Assembly (NCBI RefSeq): GCF_007990755.1 | Contig: NZ_BJXA01000049.1 | Coordinates: forward strand, 1 to 64,000 | DNA: 64,000 nucleotides | DNA from: Nocardia ninae NBRC 108245 | Lineage (GTDB): Bacteria > Actinomycetota > Actinomycetes > Mycobacteriales > Mycobacteriaceae | Direction of reading: 5' to 3' | Part shown: positions 34,748 through 46,546 of the stretch, one piece after another | Position numbering within the stretch: position 1 is the first letter of the stretch | How the letters are laid out: each line of letters opens with the position of its first letter | Notes under the pieces: generated by a model | What the model was told of the DNA's origin: nothing | Databases searched by the model: none | Seen by the model: the letters and a program-made list of their open reading frames with translations, nothing else | Program-made: the position numbers and the translations under genes

Positions 34748-35900
34748 AGCCCGAGCTCCCGTCCGATCAGCATCAACTGCACCTCCGTTGTGCCCTCACC
34801 GATTTCGAGGATCTTGCTGTCCCGGTAGTGCCGGGCCACCGGGTATTCGTTCATGAAGCCGTAGCCGCCGAAGATCTGGGTAGCGTCCCGGGAATTGTCC
34901 ATCGCCGCCTCGCTGGCCACCAGTTTGGCGATGGAGGCCTGCTTCTTGAACGGCTTGCCTGCCAGCATCAGTGCCGCGGCGTCATAGTAGGCGGTGCGCG
35001 CCGTATGGGCCCGCGCTTCCATTCTGCCGATCTTGAAGGCGATGGCCTGGTTGCGGCCGATGGCCTGGCCGAACGCCTCGCGTTCCTTCGCGTAGCGCAC
35101 GCTCTCGTCGACGCAGCCCTGCGCGGCGCCGACCGCGAGCGCCGCGATGGCGATCCGGCCCTCGTCGAGGATGCGCAGGAAGTTCGCGTAGCCGCGGCCG
35201 CGCTCGCCGAGCAGGTTGTCCTGCGGCACCCGGACGTCGGTGAAACTCAGCGGGTGGGTGTCCGAGGCGTTCCAGCCGACCTTGTTGTAGGCGGGTTCGG
35301 CGACGAACCCGGGGGTGTCGGTGGGCACCAGGATGGTGGAGATCTCCTTCTTGCCGCCGACCTCGCCGGTCACCGCCGTCACCGTGACCAGCGTGGTGAT
35401 GTCGGTGCCGGAGTTGGTGATGAACTGCTTGCTGCCGTTGATGACCCACTCGCCGCTGTCGGCGATGGCGGTGGTCTTGGTGCCGCCTGCGTCGCTGCCC
35501 GCGCCGGGCTCGGTGAGCCCGAACGCGGCGAGGGCCCGGCCACTGGTCAGCTGCGGCAACCACTCCAGCTTCTGTTTGTCGTTGCCGTAGCGGTAGATCG
35601 GCATCGCGCCGAGGGAGACGCCGGCCTCCAGGGTGATGGCCACGCTCTGGTCGACCTTGCCGAGCTCCTCCAGAGCCAGGCAGAGCGCGAAGTAGTCGCC
35701 GCCCATGCCGCCGTACTCCTCGGGGAACGGCAGGCCGAACAGGCCCATCTCGGCCATGCCCGCGACCACCTCGTACGGGAAGGTGTGGTTCGCGTCGTGC
35801 TCGGCGGCCACCGGGGCGACCACCGTCCGCGCGAAATCGCGCACCGTCATGGCCAGATCGCGGTACTCCTGCGGCAGTGCGCCGGTGGACAGGAAGTCGG

Positions 35901-35904
<4 letters not shown>
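34744..35904 (-). CDS. Acyl-CoA dehydrogenase (isovaleryl-CoA type, FadE19-like)
   Basis: The 386-residue flavoenzyme has [11 protein letters not shown] (FAD and substrate loop), the E-G-T-T-E-V-Q end region and the G-Y-G-F box. It corresponds in order to FadE19 of the mycobacterial leucine cluster, where it oxidises isovaleryl-CoA (or 2-methylbutyryl-CoA). The product would be carboxylated by the next two gene products. The ATG at 35904 overlaps the AccA stop (ATGA). A longer frame upstream was discarded because it lies in the AccA biotin domain. Confidence 0.88.
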
Positions 35905-37993
<2,089 letters not shown>

Positions 37994-37997
<4 letters not shown>

Positions 37998-39592
37998 ATC
38001 CGGAAGACGCCGTAGGAAACGGGCTCGAGCGGCGCCTGGGCGCAGACCGAGAGGGCAAGCCCGAGAACAGTTCTGGTGTCCGCGGGGTCGATCACGCCGT
38101 CATCCCAGAGCCGGGCCGTCGAATAGTAGGGATTGCCTTGGCTTTCGTACTGGTCGCGGATCGGCGCCTTGAACGCCTCCTCGTCCTCGGGCGACCACGG
38201 CTGCCCCGAGCTGTCGAGCTGATCGCCGCGCACCGTCGCCAGGACGGAGGCGGCCTGCTCGCCGCCCATCACCGAGATCCTGGCATTGGGCCACATCCAC
38301 AGAAAGCGCGGCGAATACGCGCGCCCGCACATCGAATAGTTGCCCGCGCCGTATGAACCGCCGATCACCACGGTGAGCTTCGGCACCCGCGCGCAGGCCA
38401 CCGCGGTGACCATCTTGGCGCCGTGCTTGGCGATGCCGCCGGCCTCGTAGTCGCGACCGACCATGAATCCGGTGATGTTCTGCAGGAACAGCAGCGGAAT
38501 CTTGCGCTTGTCGCACAGCTCGATGAAATGCGCGCCCTTCATGGCGGATTCGCTGAACAGCACGCCGTTGTTGGCCACGATACCGACCGGATGGCCGTGG
38601 ATGCGTGCGAAACCGGTGACGAGGGTCTTGCCGTATTCGGCCTTGAACTCGTGGAAAGCGCCGTCCCCGTGCGGGTCGCCGTCGACGAGGCGCGTGATCA
38701 CCTCGCGGACGTCGTACGGCGTGCGCAGATCCACCGGCACCACGTCGTACAACTCCGACTCCGGTGCGGCGGGCGCGACCGTCGGCAGCACCTCCCACGG
38801 GCTCGCCGGACGCGGGCCGAGGGTCGCGACGATGCGGCGCACGATGCGCAACGCGTCCCGGTCGTCCTCGGCCAGATGATCGGTGACACCTGAAGTGCGC
38901 GAATGCAGTTCGCCGCCACCGAGCTCCTCCGCGGTGACCACCTCGCCGGTCGCCGCCTTCACCAGCGGCGGGCCGCCGAGGAAGATCGTGCCCTGATTGC
39001 GCACGATCACCGCCTCGTCGCTCATCGCGGGCACGTACGCGCCGCCCGCGGTGCAGGAACCGAGCACCGCGGCGATCTGCGGAATCCCCTTGGCGCTCAT
39101 GGTCGCCTGGTTGTAGAAGATGCGCCCGAAGTGCTCGCGGTCCGGGAACACCTCGTCCTGCTCGGGCAGGTAGGCGCCGCCGGAGTCGACCAGATACAGG
39201 CAGGGCAGCTGGTTCTGCAGCGCGATCTCCTGGGCGCGCAGATGCTTCTTCACCGTCATCGGGTAGTAGGTGCCGCCCTTGACGGTGGCGTCGTTGGCCA
39301 CGATCACGCACTCGCGGCCGGACACCCGGCCGATCCCGGTGATGATCCCGGCGCCGGGGGATTCGTCGCCGTACATCCCGGTCGCGGCCAGGGGGGAGAG
39401 CTCGAGGAACGGGCTGCCGGGGTCGAGCAGCTGGTCCACCCGCTGGCGCGGCAGCAGTTTGCCGCGCGCCACATGGCGGTCCCTGGCCTTCACAGGTCCG
39501 CCGAGCGCGGCGGCGGCGAGCCGGGCGCTCAGGTCGTCCACCAGCGCCTTGTGGGCGACTCGGTTGTCGACGGCCTCTTCGGTAACGGTCAT
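37994..39592 (-). CDS. accD1: Acyl-CoA carboxylase beta chain (carboxyltransferase)
   Basis: The 532-residue carboxyltransferase contains [13 protein letters not shown] and [15 protein letters not shown], typical of methylcrotonyl-CoA carboxylase beta chains. It is the first gene of the minus-strand leucine operon and diverges from the TetR gene. ATG 39592 was preferred over GTG 39595 because GAGGA lies 7 nt upstream. Substrate specificity is inferred from operon order. Confidence 0.9.
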
Positions 39593-39660
39593 CACGTGAT
39601 CCTCTGGGTCATCGTCGCGGAGCGACTCTATGAGGGTGGTGGTCTGGCTACGGGTGCGCC

Positions 39661-39704
39661 AGTTAGTCGCCGATAACTGGAATCCAGGTTAATCTTGGTT
39701 AACC
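39661..39704. promoter_or_regulatory. Candidate TetR operators in the accD1/tetR intergenic region
   Basis: Two dyads lie between the divergent genes: AGTTA-N8-TAACT (39661-39678) and GGTTAA-N6-TTAACC (39687-39704). The second is perfectly symmetric and placed 32 nt before the TetR start. Dyads between a TetR gene and its divergent target operon are commonly autoregulatory operators. Confidence 0.5.
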
Positions 39705-39735
39705 GAGATGTCCAGATTTGGCGAAAGGAGCGCGT

Positions 39736-40329
39736 GTGACCAGCACTGACCCCGTCACGCTCACCCGCCGCGAACAGCTGAAGGCGCAGCGACGGCAGCA
39801 GCTCCTCGACGCAGGCGCGCGGCTCATCGCGGACCGCGGCTTCCTCGGTATGCGCCTGGACGACCTCGGTGCCGCCGTCGGGATCAGTGGGCCCGCCGTC
39901 TACCGCCACTTCCCGAACAAGGAAGCGCTGCTGGTGGAACTGCTCGTCGGCGTCAGCCAGCGGCTGCTCGACGGCGGCAAGGCGGTGGTCGCGCGCACCG
40001 CCGGTCCGGCCGAGGCGCTGGACGGTCTCGTCGACTTCCATCTGGACTTCGCGCTCGGCGATCCCGAGCTGATCCGTATCCAGGACCGCGACCTCGAGAA
40101 CGTGCCCGCCGCCGCCCGCCGGGAGCTGCGCCGCACCCAGCGCCAGTACGTGGAAATCTGGGTCACGGTGCTGCGCGACCTGCACCCCGGGCTACCCGAG
40201 GAGACGGCGCGGGTGCAGGCCCACGCCGCCTTCGGACTGATCAACTCCACGCCACACAGCGCAACCACGGCGACCGCCGCGCGCGCCAGGCCCATCCTGC
40301 GCCGGATGGCGCTGTCCGCCCTGGGGTGA
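39736..40329 (+). CDS. TetR regulator of the leucine-degradation cluster
   Basis: The 197-residue protein has an N-terminal TetR helix-turn-helix (about 25-65, L-D-D-L-G-A-A-V-G-I-S-G-P-A-V-Y-R-H-F) and a helical ligand domain. It diverges from accD1, just as Rv2506 does in M. tuberculosis. It probably represses the operon and responds to an acyl-CoA intermediate. GTG 39736 was chosen because AAAGGAG lies 5 nt upstream; an upstream TTG at 39718 precedes that site. Its stop lies 8 nt before the convergent dehydrogenase gene. Confidence 0.85.
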   Translation: MTSTDPVTLTRREQLKAQRRQQLLDAGARLIADRGFLGMRLDDLGAAVGISGPAVYRHFPNKEALLVELLVGVSQRLLDGGKAVVARTAGPAEALDGLVDFHLDFALGDPELIRIQDRDLENVPAAARRELRRTQRQYVEIWVTVLRDLHPGLPEETARVQAHAAFGLINSTPHSATTATAARARPILRRMALSALG

Positions 40330-40337
40330 AGGCTCGA

Positions 40338-41084
40338 TCATCGAGCGCTCCACCCGCCGTCCATCGTGTAACTCGCGCCGGTCACCATGCCCGCGTCCGC
40401 CGACGCGAGCCAACCCACCAGTGCGGCAACCTCTTCCGGTTCGACCAGCCGTTTGATCGCGCTCTCGGTGAGCAGGATCTTCTCCAGCACTTCCTGCTCA
40501 GGGATGTTGTGTGCCTTGGCCTGGTCGGCGATCTGCTTGTCCACCAACGGGGTTCGGACGTAGCCCGGACTGACGCAGTTGCTGGTGACGCCGTGCCTGC
40601 CACCCTCCAGCGCGGTGACCTTTGACAGGCCCTCCAGGCCGTGCTTGGCGGTCACGTAGGCGGACTTGTACTCCGAAGCCCGGATCCCGTGCACCGACGA
40701 GATATTGATGATCCGGCCGAAGCCCTGCCGGTACATGTGCGGCAGGGCCGCCCGGATGAGCAGGAACGGCGCCTCGACCATCAGGGTGAGCAGGTTCCGG
40801 AACTGCTGTGGGGCGAAGTCCTCGATCGGGCTGATGCTCTGCACCCCGGCGTTGTTCACCAGGATGTCCACCTCGAGGTCGAGCGTTTCCAGGGCCTCGG
40901 CATCGAGAAGGTCTACCGCCCAAGGCTTTCCGCCGATCTCGCGGGCCAGCGCCTTGGCGCCCACATCGTCGATATCGGCGATGGTGACCAGTGCGCCACG
41001 GGCCGACAGCTCCCGCGCGCAGGCGGCGCCGATGCCACTGGCGCCACCCGTGATCAGCGCGGAACGGCCGGTCAGGTCGCTCAT
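40338..41084 (-). CDS. 3-hydroxybutyrate dehydrogenase (SDR)
   Basis: The 248-residue short-chain dehydrogenase has T-G-G-A-S-G-I-G (NAD binding), N-N-A-G, a catalytic Ser in N-I-S-S-V-H-G and Y-V-T-A-K. The block S-V-H-G-I-R-A-S and the long loop before the C-terminus (Q-E-V-L-E-K-I-L-L) are typical of D-3-hydroxybutyrate dehydrogenases. It would oxidise 3-hydroxybutyrate to acetoacetate. Its start overlaps the transporter stop by 4 nt, so uptake and oxidation are coupled. The acetoacetyl-CoA synthetase for the next step is at 31456. Confidence 0.86.
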   Translation of the reverse strand: MSDLTGRSALITGGASGIGAACARELSARGALVTIADIDDVGAKALAREIGGKPWAVDLLDAEALETLDLEVDILVNNAGVQSISPIEDFAPQQFRNLLTLMVEAPFLLIRAALPHMYRQGFGRIINISSVHGIRASEYKSAYVTAKHGLEGLSKVTALEGGRHGVTSNCVSPGYVRTPLVDKQIADQAKAHNIPEQEVLEKILLTESAIKRLVEPEEVAALVGWLASADAGMVTGASYTMDGGWSAR

Positions 41085-42469
41085 TTGGCGGCCACCGGGG
41101 CGGGCTGCGCGGCTAGGTACTCGGCATCGGCGAGGTCGATGCTTTCCAAGGTCACACCTTTCGTTTCCCGGGCGAACAGCACCGCGACGGCGGTGATCGC
41201 CGCGGCGATGGCCAGGTAGATCGCGATGGGTACCGCGGACTTGTAGGTGTTGAGCAGCCGGACGGCGATGATCGGCGCGAGCGAGCCGGCCACGATCGAG
41301 GTGACCTGATAACCAAGGGACACACCGGAATAGCGCATCCGGGTCGGGAACATCTCCGCCATGATCGCGGGCTGCCCGGCGTACATCATCGCGTGGAACA
41401 CCAGACCGATGATGATGGCGAACATGATGAGCCCGTAGTGCCCGCTGTCCATCATCGGGAAGGCGAAAAAGCCCCAGGTGCCCGCGGTGAGCGCGCCGAC
41501 CAGATACACCGGTCGCCTGCCGAACCGGTCGGAGAACCAGCCGGCCACCGGGACCGCCAGGAAGTGCACGGCGTGTGCGGCGAGCAGCCACCAGAGGATG
41601 ACCGTGGTGTCGACGTGCACCTGCACCTTGAGATAGGTGATGGTGAACGTGACCACCAGGTAGTACAGGATGTTCTCTCCGAAACGCAGCCCCATGGCGG
41701 TGAGCACGCCGCGCGGGTACCGCTTGACCACCTCGACGACGCTGAGCGAGGTCGCCTTGATCTTCTCCACTTCCTGTTGCGCGGCAACGAAAATGGGGGC
41801 GTCGGTGACCTTGGTGCGGATGTAGTAGCCGACCAGTACCACCACCGCCGACAGCCAGAACGCCACGCGCCAGCCCCAGCTGAGGAAGGCGGCATCGGAG
41901 AGCCAGGTGGTCAGGATCAGCAACACCGCCGTCGCGAGCAGGTTGCCCATCGGCACGCCCGCTTGCGGCCAGCTCGCCCAGAAACCGCGGCTGCGGCTCG
42001 GACTGTGCTCGGCTACCAGCAGGACCGCGCCACCCCATTCACCGCCGACCGCGAAGCCTTGGATGAAGCGCAGGGTGACCAGCAGTGCGGGCGCCCAGTA
42101 ACCGATCTGGCCGAACGTCGGCAGACAGCCCATCAGAAAGGTGGAGGCGCCCACCAGGATCAGGCTGAATTGCAGCAGCTTCTTGCGGCCGTACTTGTCG
42201 CCGAAATGCCCGAAGACGATGCCGCCCAACGGACGTGCGGCGAAGCCGACCGCGTAGGTGACGAACGCGGCGAGGATCGCGTCCAGATCGCTGGTGCCCT
42301 TGGCGAAGAACACCTTGCTGAACACCAGTGTCGCGGCGGTGCCGTAGAGGAAGAACTCATACCATTCGACGACCGTGCCCGCCATCGACGCGGCTACCAC
42401 CCGTCTCAAGCCGGTCGGCACCCCGCCGGGCTCGCCGCCCGTCGGCCTGAATGCACTGCGCACGCTCAT
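41081..42469 (-). CDS. MFS transporter, metabolite:H+ symporter (MHS) family
   Basis: The 462-residue protein has about twelve hydrophobic helices. It starts with the MHS signature V-V-E-W-Y-E-F-F-L-Y-G and has R-P-L-G-G-I-V-F-G-H-F-G-D-K-Y-G-R-K-K in the first cytoplasmic loop. Family members import organic acids and related solutes with protons. In an operon with 3-hydroxybutyrate dehydrogenase, 3-hydroxybutyrate or another ketone-type acid is a natural guess. A divergent LysR gene starts 141 nt away. Confidence 0.88.
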   Translation of the reverse strand: MSVRSAFRPTGGEPGGVPTGLRRVVAASMAGTVVEWYEFFLYGTAATLVFSKVFFAKGTSDLDAILAAFVTYAVGFAARPLGGIVFGHFGDKYGRKKLLQFSLILVGASTFLMGCLPTFGQIGYWAPALLVTLRFIQGFAVGGEWGGAVLLVAEHSPSRSRGFWASWPQAGVPMGNLLATAVLLILTTWLSDAAFLSWGWRVAFWLSAVVVLVGYYIRTKVTDAPIFVAAQQEVEKIKATSLSVVEVVKRYPRGVLTAMGLRFGENILYYLVVTFTITYLKVQVHVDTTVILWWLLAAHAVHFLAVPVAGWFSDRFGRRPVYLVGALTAGTWGFFAFPMMDSGHYGLIMFAIIIGLVFHAMMYAGQPAIMAEMFPTRMRYSGVSLGYQVTSIVAGSLAPIIAVRLLNTYKSAVPIAIYLAIAAAITAVAVLFARETKGVTLESIDLADAEYLAAQPAPVAAK

Positions 42470-42592
42470 CGAACTCTCCTTCGTGCCGGGGGGTCACATC
42501 GCGATAGAGATGTGATGGCCCCCACAAATCTCGGCTGCAACGAAGTATTAGTGCAGATGGGTGTGACCGCAATGACTAGTTGTGCAGTAGCG

Positions 42593-42610
42593 ATCTGCGA
42601 TGATGCAGAT
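42593..42610 (+). promoter_or_regulatory. Dyad abutting the LysR start codon
   Basis: ATCTGC-GATGAT-GCAGAT is a perfect 6-bp dyad that ends directly at the LysR ATG. A further GTGCAGAT lies around 42553. These could be LysR binding sites in the divergent promoter region, or a structure affecting translation start. The evidence is the symmetry only. Confidence 0.35.
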
Positions 42611-43531
42611 ATGCGGGATGTGTCAACTGGGTCGGCCCGGCGGCCGAGCGCGGATGACCTCCTCGTTCTGCTGGCCGTCGGCCGGTCCGGGCGCTTCGTG
42701 TCCGCCGCCGAAGAACTCGGCATCAACCACACGACCATCTCCCGGCGCATCGCCGCACTCGAGCACACCCTCGGCGGCCGGGTGCTGACCCGGGCAGCCG
42801 GCGGCTGGGAGCTCACCGAACTCGGCCGGGAGGCGTTGGCGGCAGCCGAGGTCGTCGAGTCGGCCGTCAAGTCACTCGCCGCCGACGCCGACGGCAGCCG
42901 AGTTCTCGAAGGCGTGGTGCGCATTTCGGCAACCGACGGTTTCAGCGCCTACCTCGCCGCCCCCGCCGCCGCCGAGGTGCAACGCCAGCACCCCAAGATC
43001 ACTGTCGAAATCGTGGCCACCACCAGACGCGCATCCACCCAGCGCTCCGGCCTGGACCTCGAGGTAGTCGTCGGCGAACCCCAGGTCCACCGCGCCACCG
43101 CCACCCGCCTAGCCGACTACTGCCTGGGCCTCTACGCCGCCAGAGACTATCTGCGCGAACACGGCTCCCCAGCCCGCGTCGAAGACCTCATCCACCACCC
43201 CCTCGTCTACTTCATCGACTCCATGCTCCAAGTCGACGACCTCGACCTCGCCTCCAGCTTCGCCCCCACCATGCGCGAATCCGTAACCTCAACAAACGTT
43301 TTCGTCCACGTAGAAGCCACCCGCGCCGCCGCAGGCATCGGCCTACTCCCCTGCTTCATGGCCGACCGCCACCCCGACCTCACCCGAGTCCTCCCCGAAG
43401 CCGTCTCCGTCAAACTCGCCTACTGGCTCGTCGCCCGCTCCGAAACCCTCCGCCGCCCCGAAGTGGCCGCCTTCGTAGACGCCCTTCGCGCCAAGGTCCA
43501 CCGCGAGCGCGCGGCGCTCCTAGGTGGCTAG
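42611..43531 (+). CDS. LysR-family transcriptional regulator
   Basis: The 306-residue protein has an N-terminal winged helix (about residues 14-72, F-V-S-A-A-E-E-L-G-I-N-H-T-T-I-S-R-R-I) and a periplasmic-binding-like effector domain. It diverges from the transporter/dehydrogenase pair and probably controls it. The start at 42611 is the one that fits LysR length; an ATG at 42572 would add 13 residues. Base use changes inside the gene: from about 42940 the coding strand becomes poor in G and rich in C and A, with less common codons such as CTA and GTA. Confidence 0.88.
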   Translation: MRDVSTGSARRPSADDLLVLLAVGRSGRFVSAAEELGINHTTISRRIAALEHTLGGRVLTRAAGGWELTELGREALAAAEVVESAVKSLAADADGSRVLEGVVRISATDGFSAYLAAPAAAEVQRQHPKITVEIVATTRRASTQRSGLDLEVVVGEPQVHRATATRLADYCLGLYAARDYLREHGSPARVEDLIHHPLVYFIDSMLQVDDLDLASSFAPTMRESVTSTNVFVHVEATRAAAGIGLLPCFMADRHPDLTRVLPEAVSVKLAYWLVARSETLRRPEVAAFVDALRAKVHRERAALLGG

Positions 43532-43684
43532 AACGCGGGTCGTGTCATGCAACGAAGACTTCGTCGAGCGTTTCTGCGGCCATACCTGCGAAGTAGGCCT
43601 TCCTGATGAAGTCGGTTCTGTATGCGCAGTTTTCACGAGTGACGGTTCGTCTGCGAGGTTTTGCCGGTTTTGTGATCACGTGTT

Positions 43685-44545
43685 CTATTCGCCGAATACC
43701 TCATCGAGGGAGGCGGCATCTACAGCGCGATCGAGCCAGACGTCCAGCTGTTCAATATCGGTGTGCCCTGCAACTCGGGCAGCGAGGGTGTCTGAGATGT
43801 GGAATCCGCGTTTGCGGAGGACCCGGAGGAGCGCCTTGGCCTCACCTTCGACGTTGCCCTCGGTTTTACCTTCGAAGTAGTAAGTCCGGATGAGCTCATT
43901 TTGGTACTCGTAGCCAGCGGTCATGAGGCTCTCCAAGAAGTGTCGGGCGGCCTCGGGCAAGAGGCCCGTTACCTGGTCAATGTACATCTTGCCGTGTGGC
44001 GCGGCGAGTACGCGGGTGGCCAGAATGGTCAGGATGGTTTCGCTGTCGGGATGGTTGCCGTGCGCGACGGCGGAGAGCACCGCAAGCTCAGGGTTGGCTT
44101 CCGCGGTCTCCGGATCGGTGACCACGGGGACATCGGTCGGACTCAGCACCAACGGTTTGAGCGTGAACTCGGGGGCGACCGTTATGGGTCTTCTGCAATA
44201 AGCGGCCGTGCGTCTGTACGGGCACAGCACAAGCAGGATGGTTGGACACTTCAATCGAGCGCGGAGCGTCGTCAGGTAGACCGGCCAGCTCCACGTCTTG
44301 TCCTTGTCGGGCTGCAGCTGAACCTCCACTACTACCGCTACTGCGGGAGTAGTTCCGTTCGCGAGCACTACGACGGCGTCGGCGCGGTATTCCGTGGGAT
44401 TGATGTCGGGGAAATCTCCGCATTCCAAACGTGCGTGGTCGAATTCGGGTAGGTCGGTGCCCAGCCGGCTTGTCAGTAGCTCTGCGGCGAGTTGCGGGCG
44501 TTGCCGGAACAGTTCGATGAGTAGCTCGTGGAGGTGGCCGGGCAT
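43685..44545 (-). CDS. PD-(D/E)XK nuclease-like protein (Rpn/transposase-like family)
   Basis: The 286-residue protein has a probable PD-(D/E)XK core: Asp 56 in E-Y-R-A-D-A-V-V-V and Glu 74 with Gln 76 in V-V-V-E-V-Q-L, followed by R-T-A-A-Y. The C-terminal third is helical and charged (E-G-K-T-E-G-N-V-E-G-E-A). This is the arrangement of the Rpn-like or nuclease-transposase group common in multi-copy form in Frankia and Nocardia. No inverted repeats or partner transposase are seen. G+C looks lower than its neighbours. Function unknown; a mobile origin is possible. Confidence 0.6.
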   Translation of the reverse strand: MPGHLHELLIELFRQRPQLAAELLTSRLGTDLPEFDHARLECGDFPDINPTEYRADAVVVLANGTTPAVAVVVEVQLQPDKDKTWSWPVYLTTLRARLKCPTILLVLCPYRRTAAYCRRPITVAPEFTLKPLVLSPTDVPVVTDPETAEANPELAVLSAVAHGNHPDSETILTILATRVLAAPHGKMYIDQVTGLLPEAARHFLESLMTAGYEYQNELIRTYYFEGKTEGNVEGEAKALLRVLRKRGFHISDTLAARVAGHTDIEQLDVWLDRAVDAASLDEVFGE

Positions 44546-44654
44546 GCAGGAAAGCTATCAGTTGCCACCGACGGAAATCAAAGCCGCAACCGCGGTGCGA
44601 ATGGAACGAATTATGTTGGAACCTTCCATCTTTCGTTGATTCTCAACTTGAATG

Positions 44655-45398
44655 CTATGGGGTTGCGAAGGTGGTGTCGGTGAGGTGGCCGTCGACCATG
44701 CGGTAGACGGCGTTCATGCGGTGGAGGTGGGTTTGGTCGTGGGTTACCAGGAGGGTGGCGGCGTTGTGGCTGCGGGCTACGGTGAGGATGAGATCGATGA
44801 TGGCGGCGCCTCTTTCGGTGTCCAGGGCGCTGGTTGGTTCGTCGATTACCAGTAGGGATGGGTTGTTCATCAGGGCTCGGGCTATGTTGACGCGTTGGCG
44901 TTGGCCGCCGGAGAGTTGGGCGGGGTGTTTGGATTGTTGGTCGGTCAATCCGACTGATTCGAGGAGTTCTGTTGCCTTGGTGCGGATTTCGTGGCGCTTT
45001 TTGGCGGGGGTATAGAGGCGTTGGCCTAGGTGGGTCATTACCTCTAGTTGTTCTAGGGCGGTCAGGGCGGGGATGAGGTTTGGTTGTTGGAAGACGATGC
45101 CGATGGAAGAGCGGCGGAGGGTGGCGGCTTCTCGGCGGGTGAGGGTGGCGAGATCTGTGGTGCCGGTGGGGGTTTGGAGGGTGAGGTGGCCGGAGTCGGG
45201 GCGGATGAGGGTGGCGGCGGTGGCGAGGAGGCTGGATTTGCCGGAGCCGGAGGGGCCGGTGATGGCGGCTACGGAGCCGCCGGTGACGCGCAGGCTCACG
45301 CGGTCGAGGGCGGTGAGGCGGCTGGTGCCGTCGGGGTAGGTGAGGGTTACGTCGGTGAGGTCCAGGGCGGTGGTGGTGCGGGTGGCGGTGGTTGTCAT
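44655..45398 (-). CDS. ABC transporter ATPase, HrtA-like (putative heme exporter)
   Basis: The 247-residue ATPase has Walker A (G-P-S-G-S-G-K-S-S), the Q-loop (F-Q-Q-P-N-L), the signature L-S-G-G-Q-R-Q-R and Walker B ([10 protein letters not shown]). It is of the LolD/MacB type that pairs with FtsX-like permeases. With the next gene and the divergent two-component system it resembles HrtA of corynebacterial heme efflux. The coding strand is very C/A-rich with few G, which makes the opposite frame look like a long His/Pro/Arg ORF. The heme role is inferred from family and gene order. Confidence 0.75.
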   Translation of the reverse strand: MTTTATRTTTALDLTDVTLTYPDGTSRLTALDRVSLRVTGGSVAAITGPSGSGKSSLLATAATLIRPDSGHLTLQTPTGTTDLATLTRREAATLRRSSIGIVFQQPNLIPALTALEQLEVMTHLGQRLYTPAKKRHEIRTKATELLESVGLTDQQSKHPAQLSGGQRQRVNIARALMNNPSLLVIDEPTSALDTERGAAIIDLILTVARSHNAATLLVTHDQTHLHRMNAVYRMVDGHLTDTTFATP

Positions 45399-45429
45399 AT
45401 CGGAAACTCCAGTGGCTCAATGCTTATGG

Positions 45430-46488
45430 TCAGCGGCCTGCGCCCAGGGCGGTCAGTGGGTCGGTGGTGAAGAGGAAGCGGAGGGCGAAGGCGGCGCCGA
45501 GTAGGCCGAGCACGATCAATGCCAGGGCGGGCAGCAGGGTGGTTGCGGGGCTCAATACGAAGGGGAGGGCGTCGCCCATGAAAGCGGCTGCCGCAGTGGT
45601 GATGCCGAGTCCGGCGGCGACACCGGCAGTCAAGACGATCGCGGCTTGGGCTAGTGCGTCGCGGACCAGTGAGCCGGAGGTGGCGCCGAGTGCTTTGAGG
45701 GTGGCGATATCGGGCATGCGCTGGACGGTCCACACGGTGAAGAATGCGCCGATCACCAGGGCTGAGATGGCGAAGAGCAGCACTGTCATCAGGGTCAGTG
45801 AGCCGTTCTCGGCTTCGTAGGCGCTGAGCGCCGAGAGCGCGCCGGACGAACTGGTGGTCTGGGTGTGTGCGGTGGCGTTCACCGCCGCCTGGTCGGCGAT
45901 GCCGGACACTGCGAGCACGGTGGCGGCGCCCGAGCGTGGGCTCATCGCCTGCCAGTCGGTGAGGGTCGTCCACACGACCGGTGTGTGGCTGTACCAGTCG
46001 TCCCCGTGCACCCCGGCCACGGTGAAAGCGCGGCCGCCGATGGTGACGGAGTCGCCGGTACCCGCCCCGAGATCCTTGGCCGCGCCGGTGCTGAGCACCA
46101 CGGTGCCGTTCTGGGTTGCCGATCGGTTGCCGAAAGACGTTCCCGTGGTACCGAAGAACGCGACCTGCGCCGATGCCCGTCCGCTCGGATCGACCTTGCC
46201 GTGGCTGATGCCGATCGGGTCGACGGTGCCGCTCGGGCCCGCCGCGGCTTGCCAGGCGGCGACCTGCTCTGCGGTGAGCGTCGAGGCGTCGAACGACGGC
46301 GCGGCGCCGGTGTCCGCGAAAACGACGGTATCGCCGGGCAGCGATTCGACGGCGGAGATGTTCTGGTGTGCGAGCCCCGCCGTGAGCCCGCTCAGGAAAC
46401 TCACGAGCAGCGCCACCAGGGTGACGACCAGCGTGATGAGCAGGAAGCGGCCGCGGGCGGCGCGCAGGTCTCGGAGTGCTACGAACAT
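45430..46488 (-). CDS. FtsX-like ABC permease, HrtB-like
   Basis: The 352-residue permease has a first membrane helix at about 18-38, a large extracellular domain (about 45-225), and three C-terminal helices (about 230-340, the FtsX domain). The start M-F-V-A-L-R-D-L-R and the segment Q-N-I-S-A-V-E-S-L after the first helix recall HrtB of Corynebacterium, the heme-extracting permease. A 31-nt gap separates it from the ATPase. ATG 46488 was chosen because it begins at the family-typical M-F-x-A-L; the frame extends further but loses similarity. Confidence 0.72.
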   Translation of the reverse strand: MFVALRDLRAARGRFLLITLVVTLVALLVSFLSGLTAGLAHQNISAVESLPGDTVVFADTGAAPSFDASTLTAEQVAAWQAAAGPSGTVDPIGISHGKVDPSGRASAQVAFFGTTGTSFGNRSATQNGTVVLSTGAAKDLGAGTGDSVTIGGRAFTVAGVHGDDWYSHTPVVWTTLTDWQAMSPRSGAATVLAVSGIADQAAVNATAHTQTTSSSGALSALSAYEAENGSLTLMTVLLFAISALVIGAFFTVWTVQRMPDIATLKALGATSGSLVRDALAQAAIVLTAGVAAGLGITTAAAAFMGDALPFVLSPATTLLPALALIVLGLLGAAFALRFLFTTDPLTALGAGR

Positions 46489-46546
46489 GTCTTCACTGTT
46501 CCGCGTGGCGGGCCCGCGGCCATCGCGCGCGGGAAGGAAAGGCGCA

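Noticed and set aside
44611-45420. Minus-strand ORF rich in His, Pro and Arg
   Set aside because: It is an out-of-frame reading of the ABC ATPase gene, produced by its C/A-rich coding strand.
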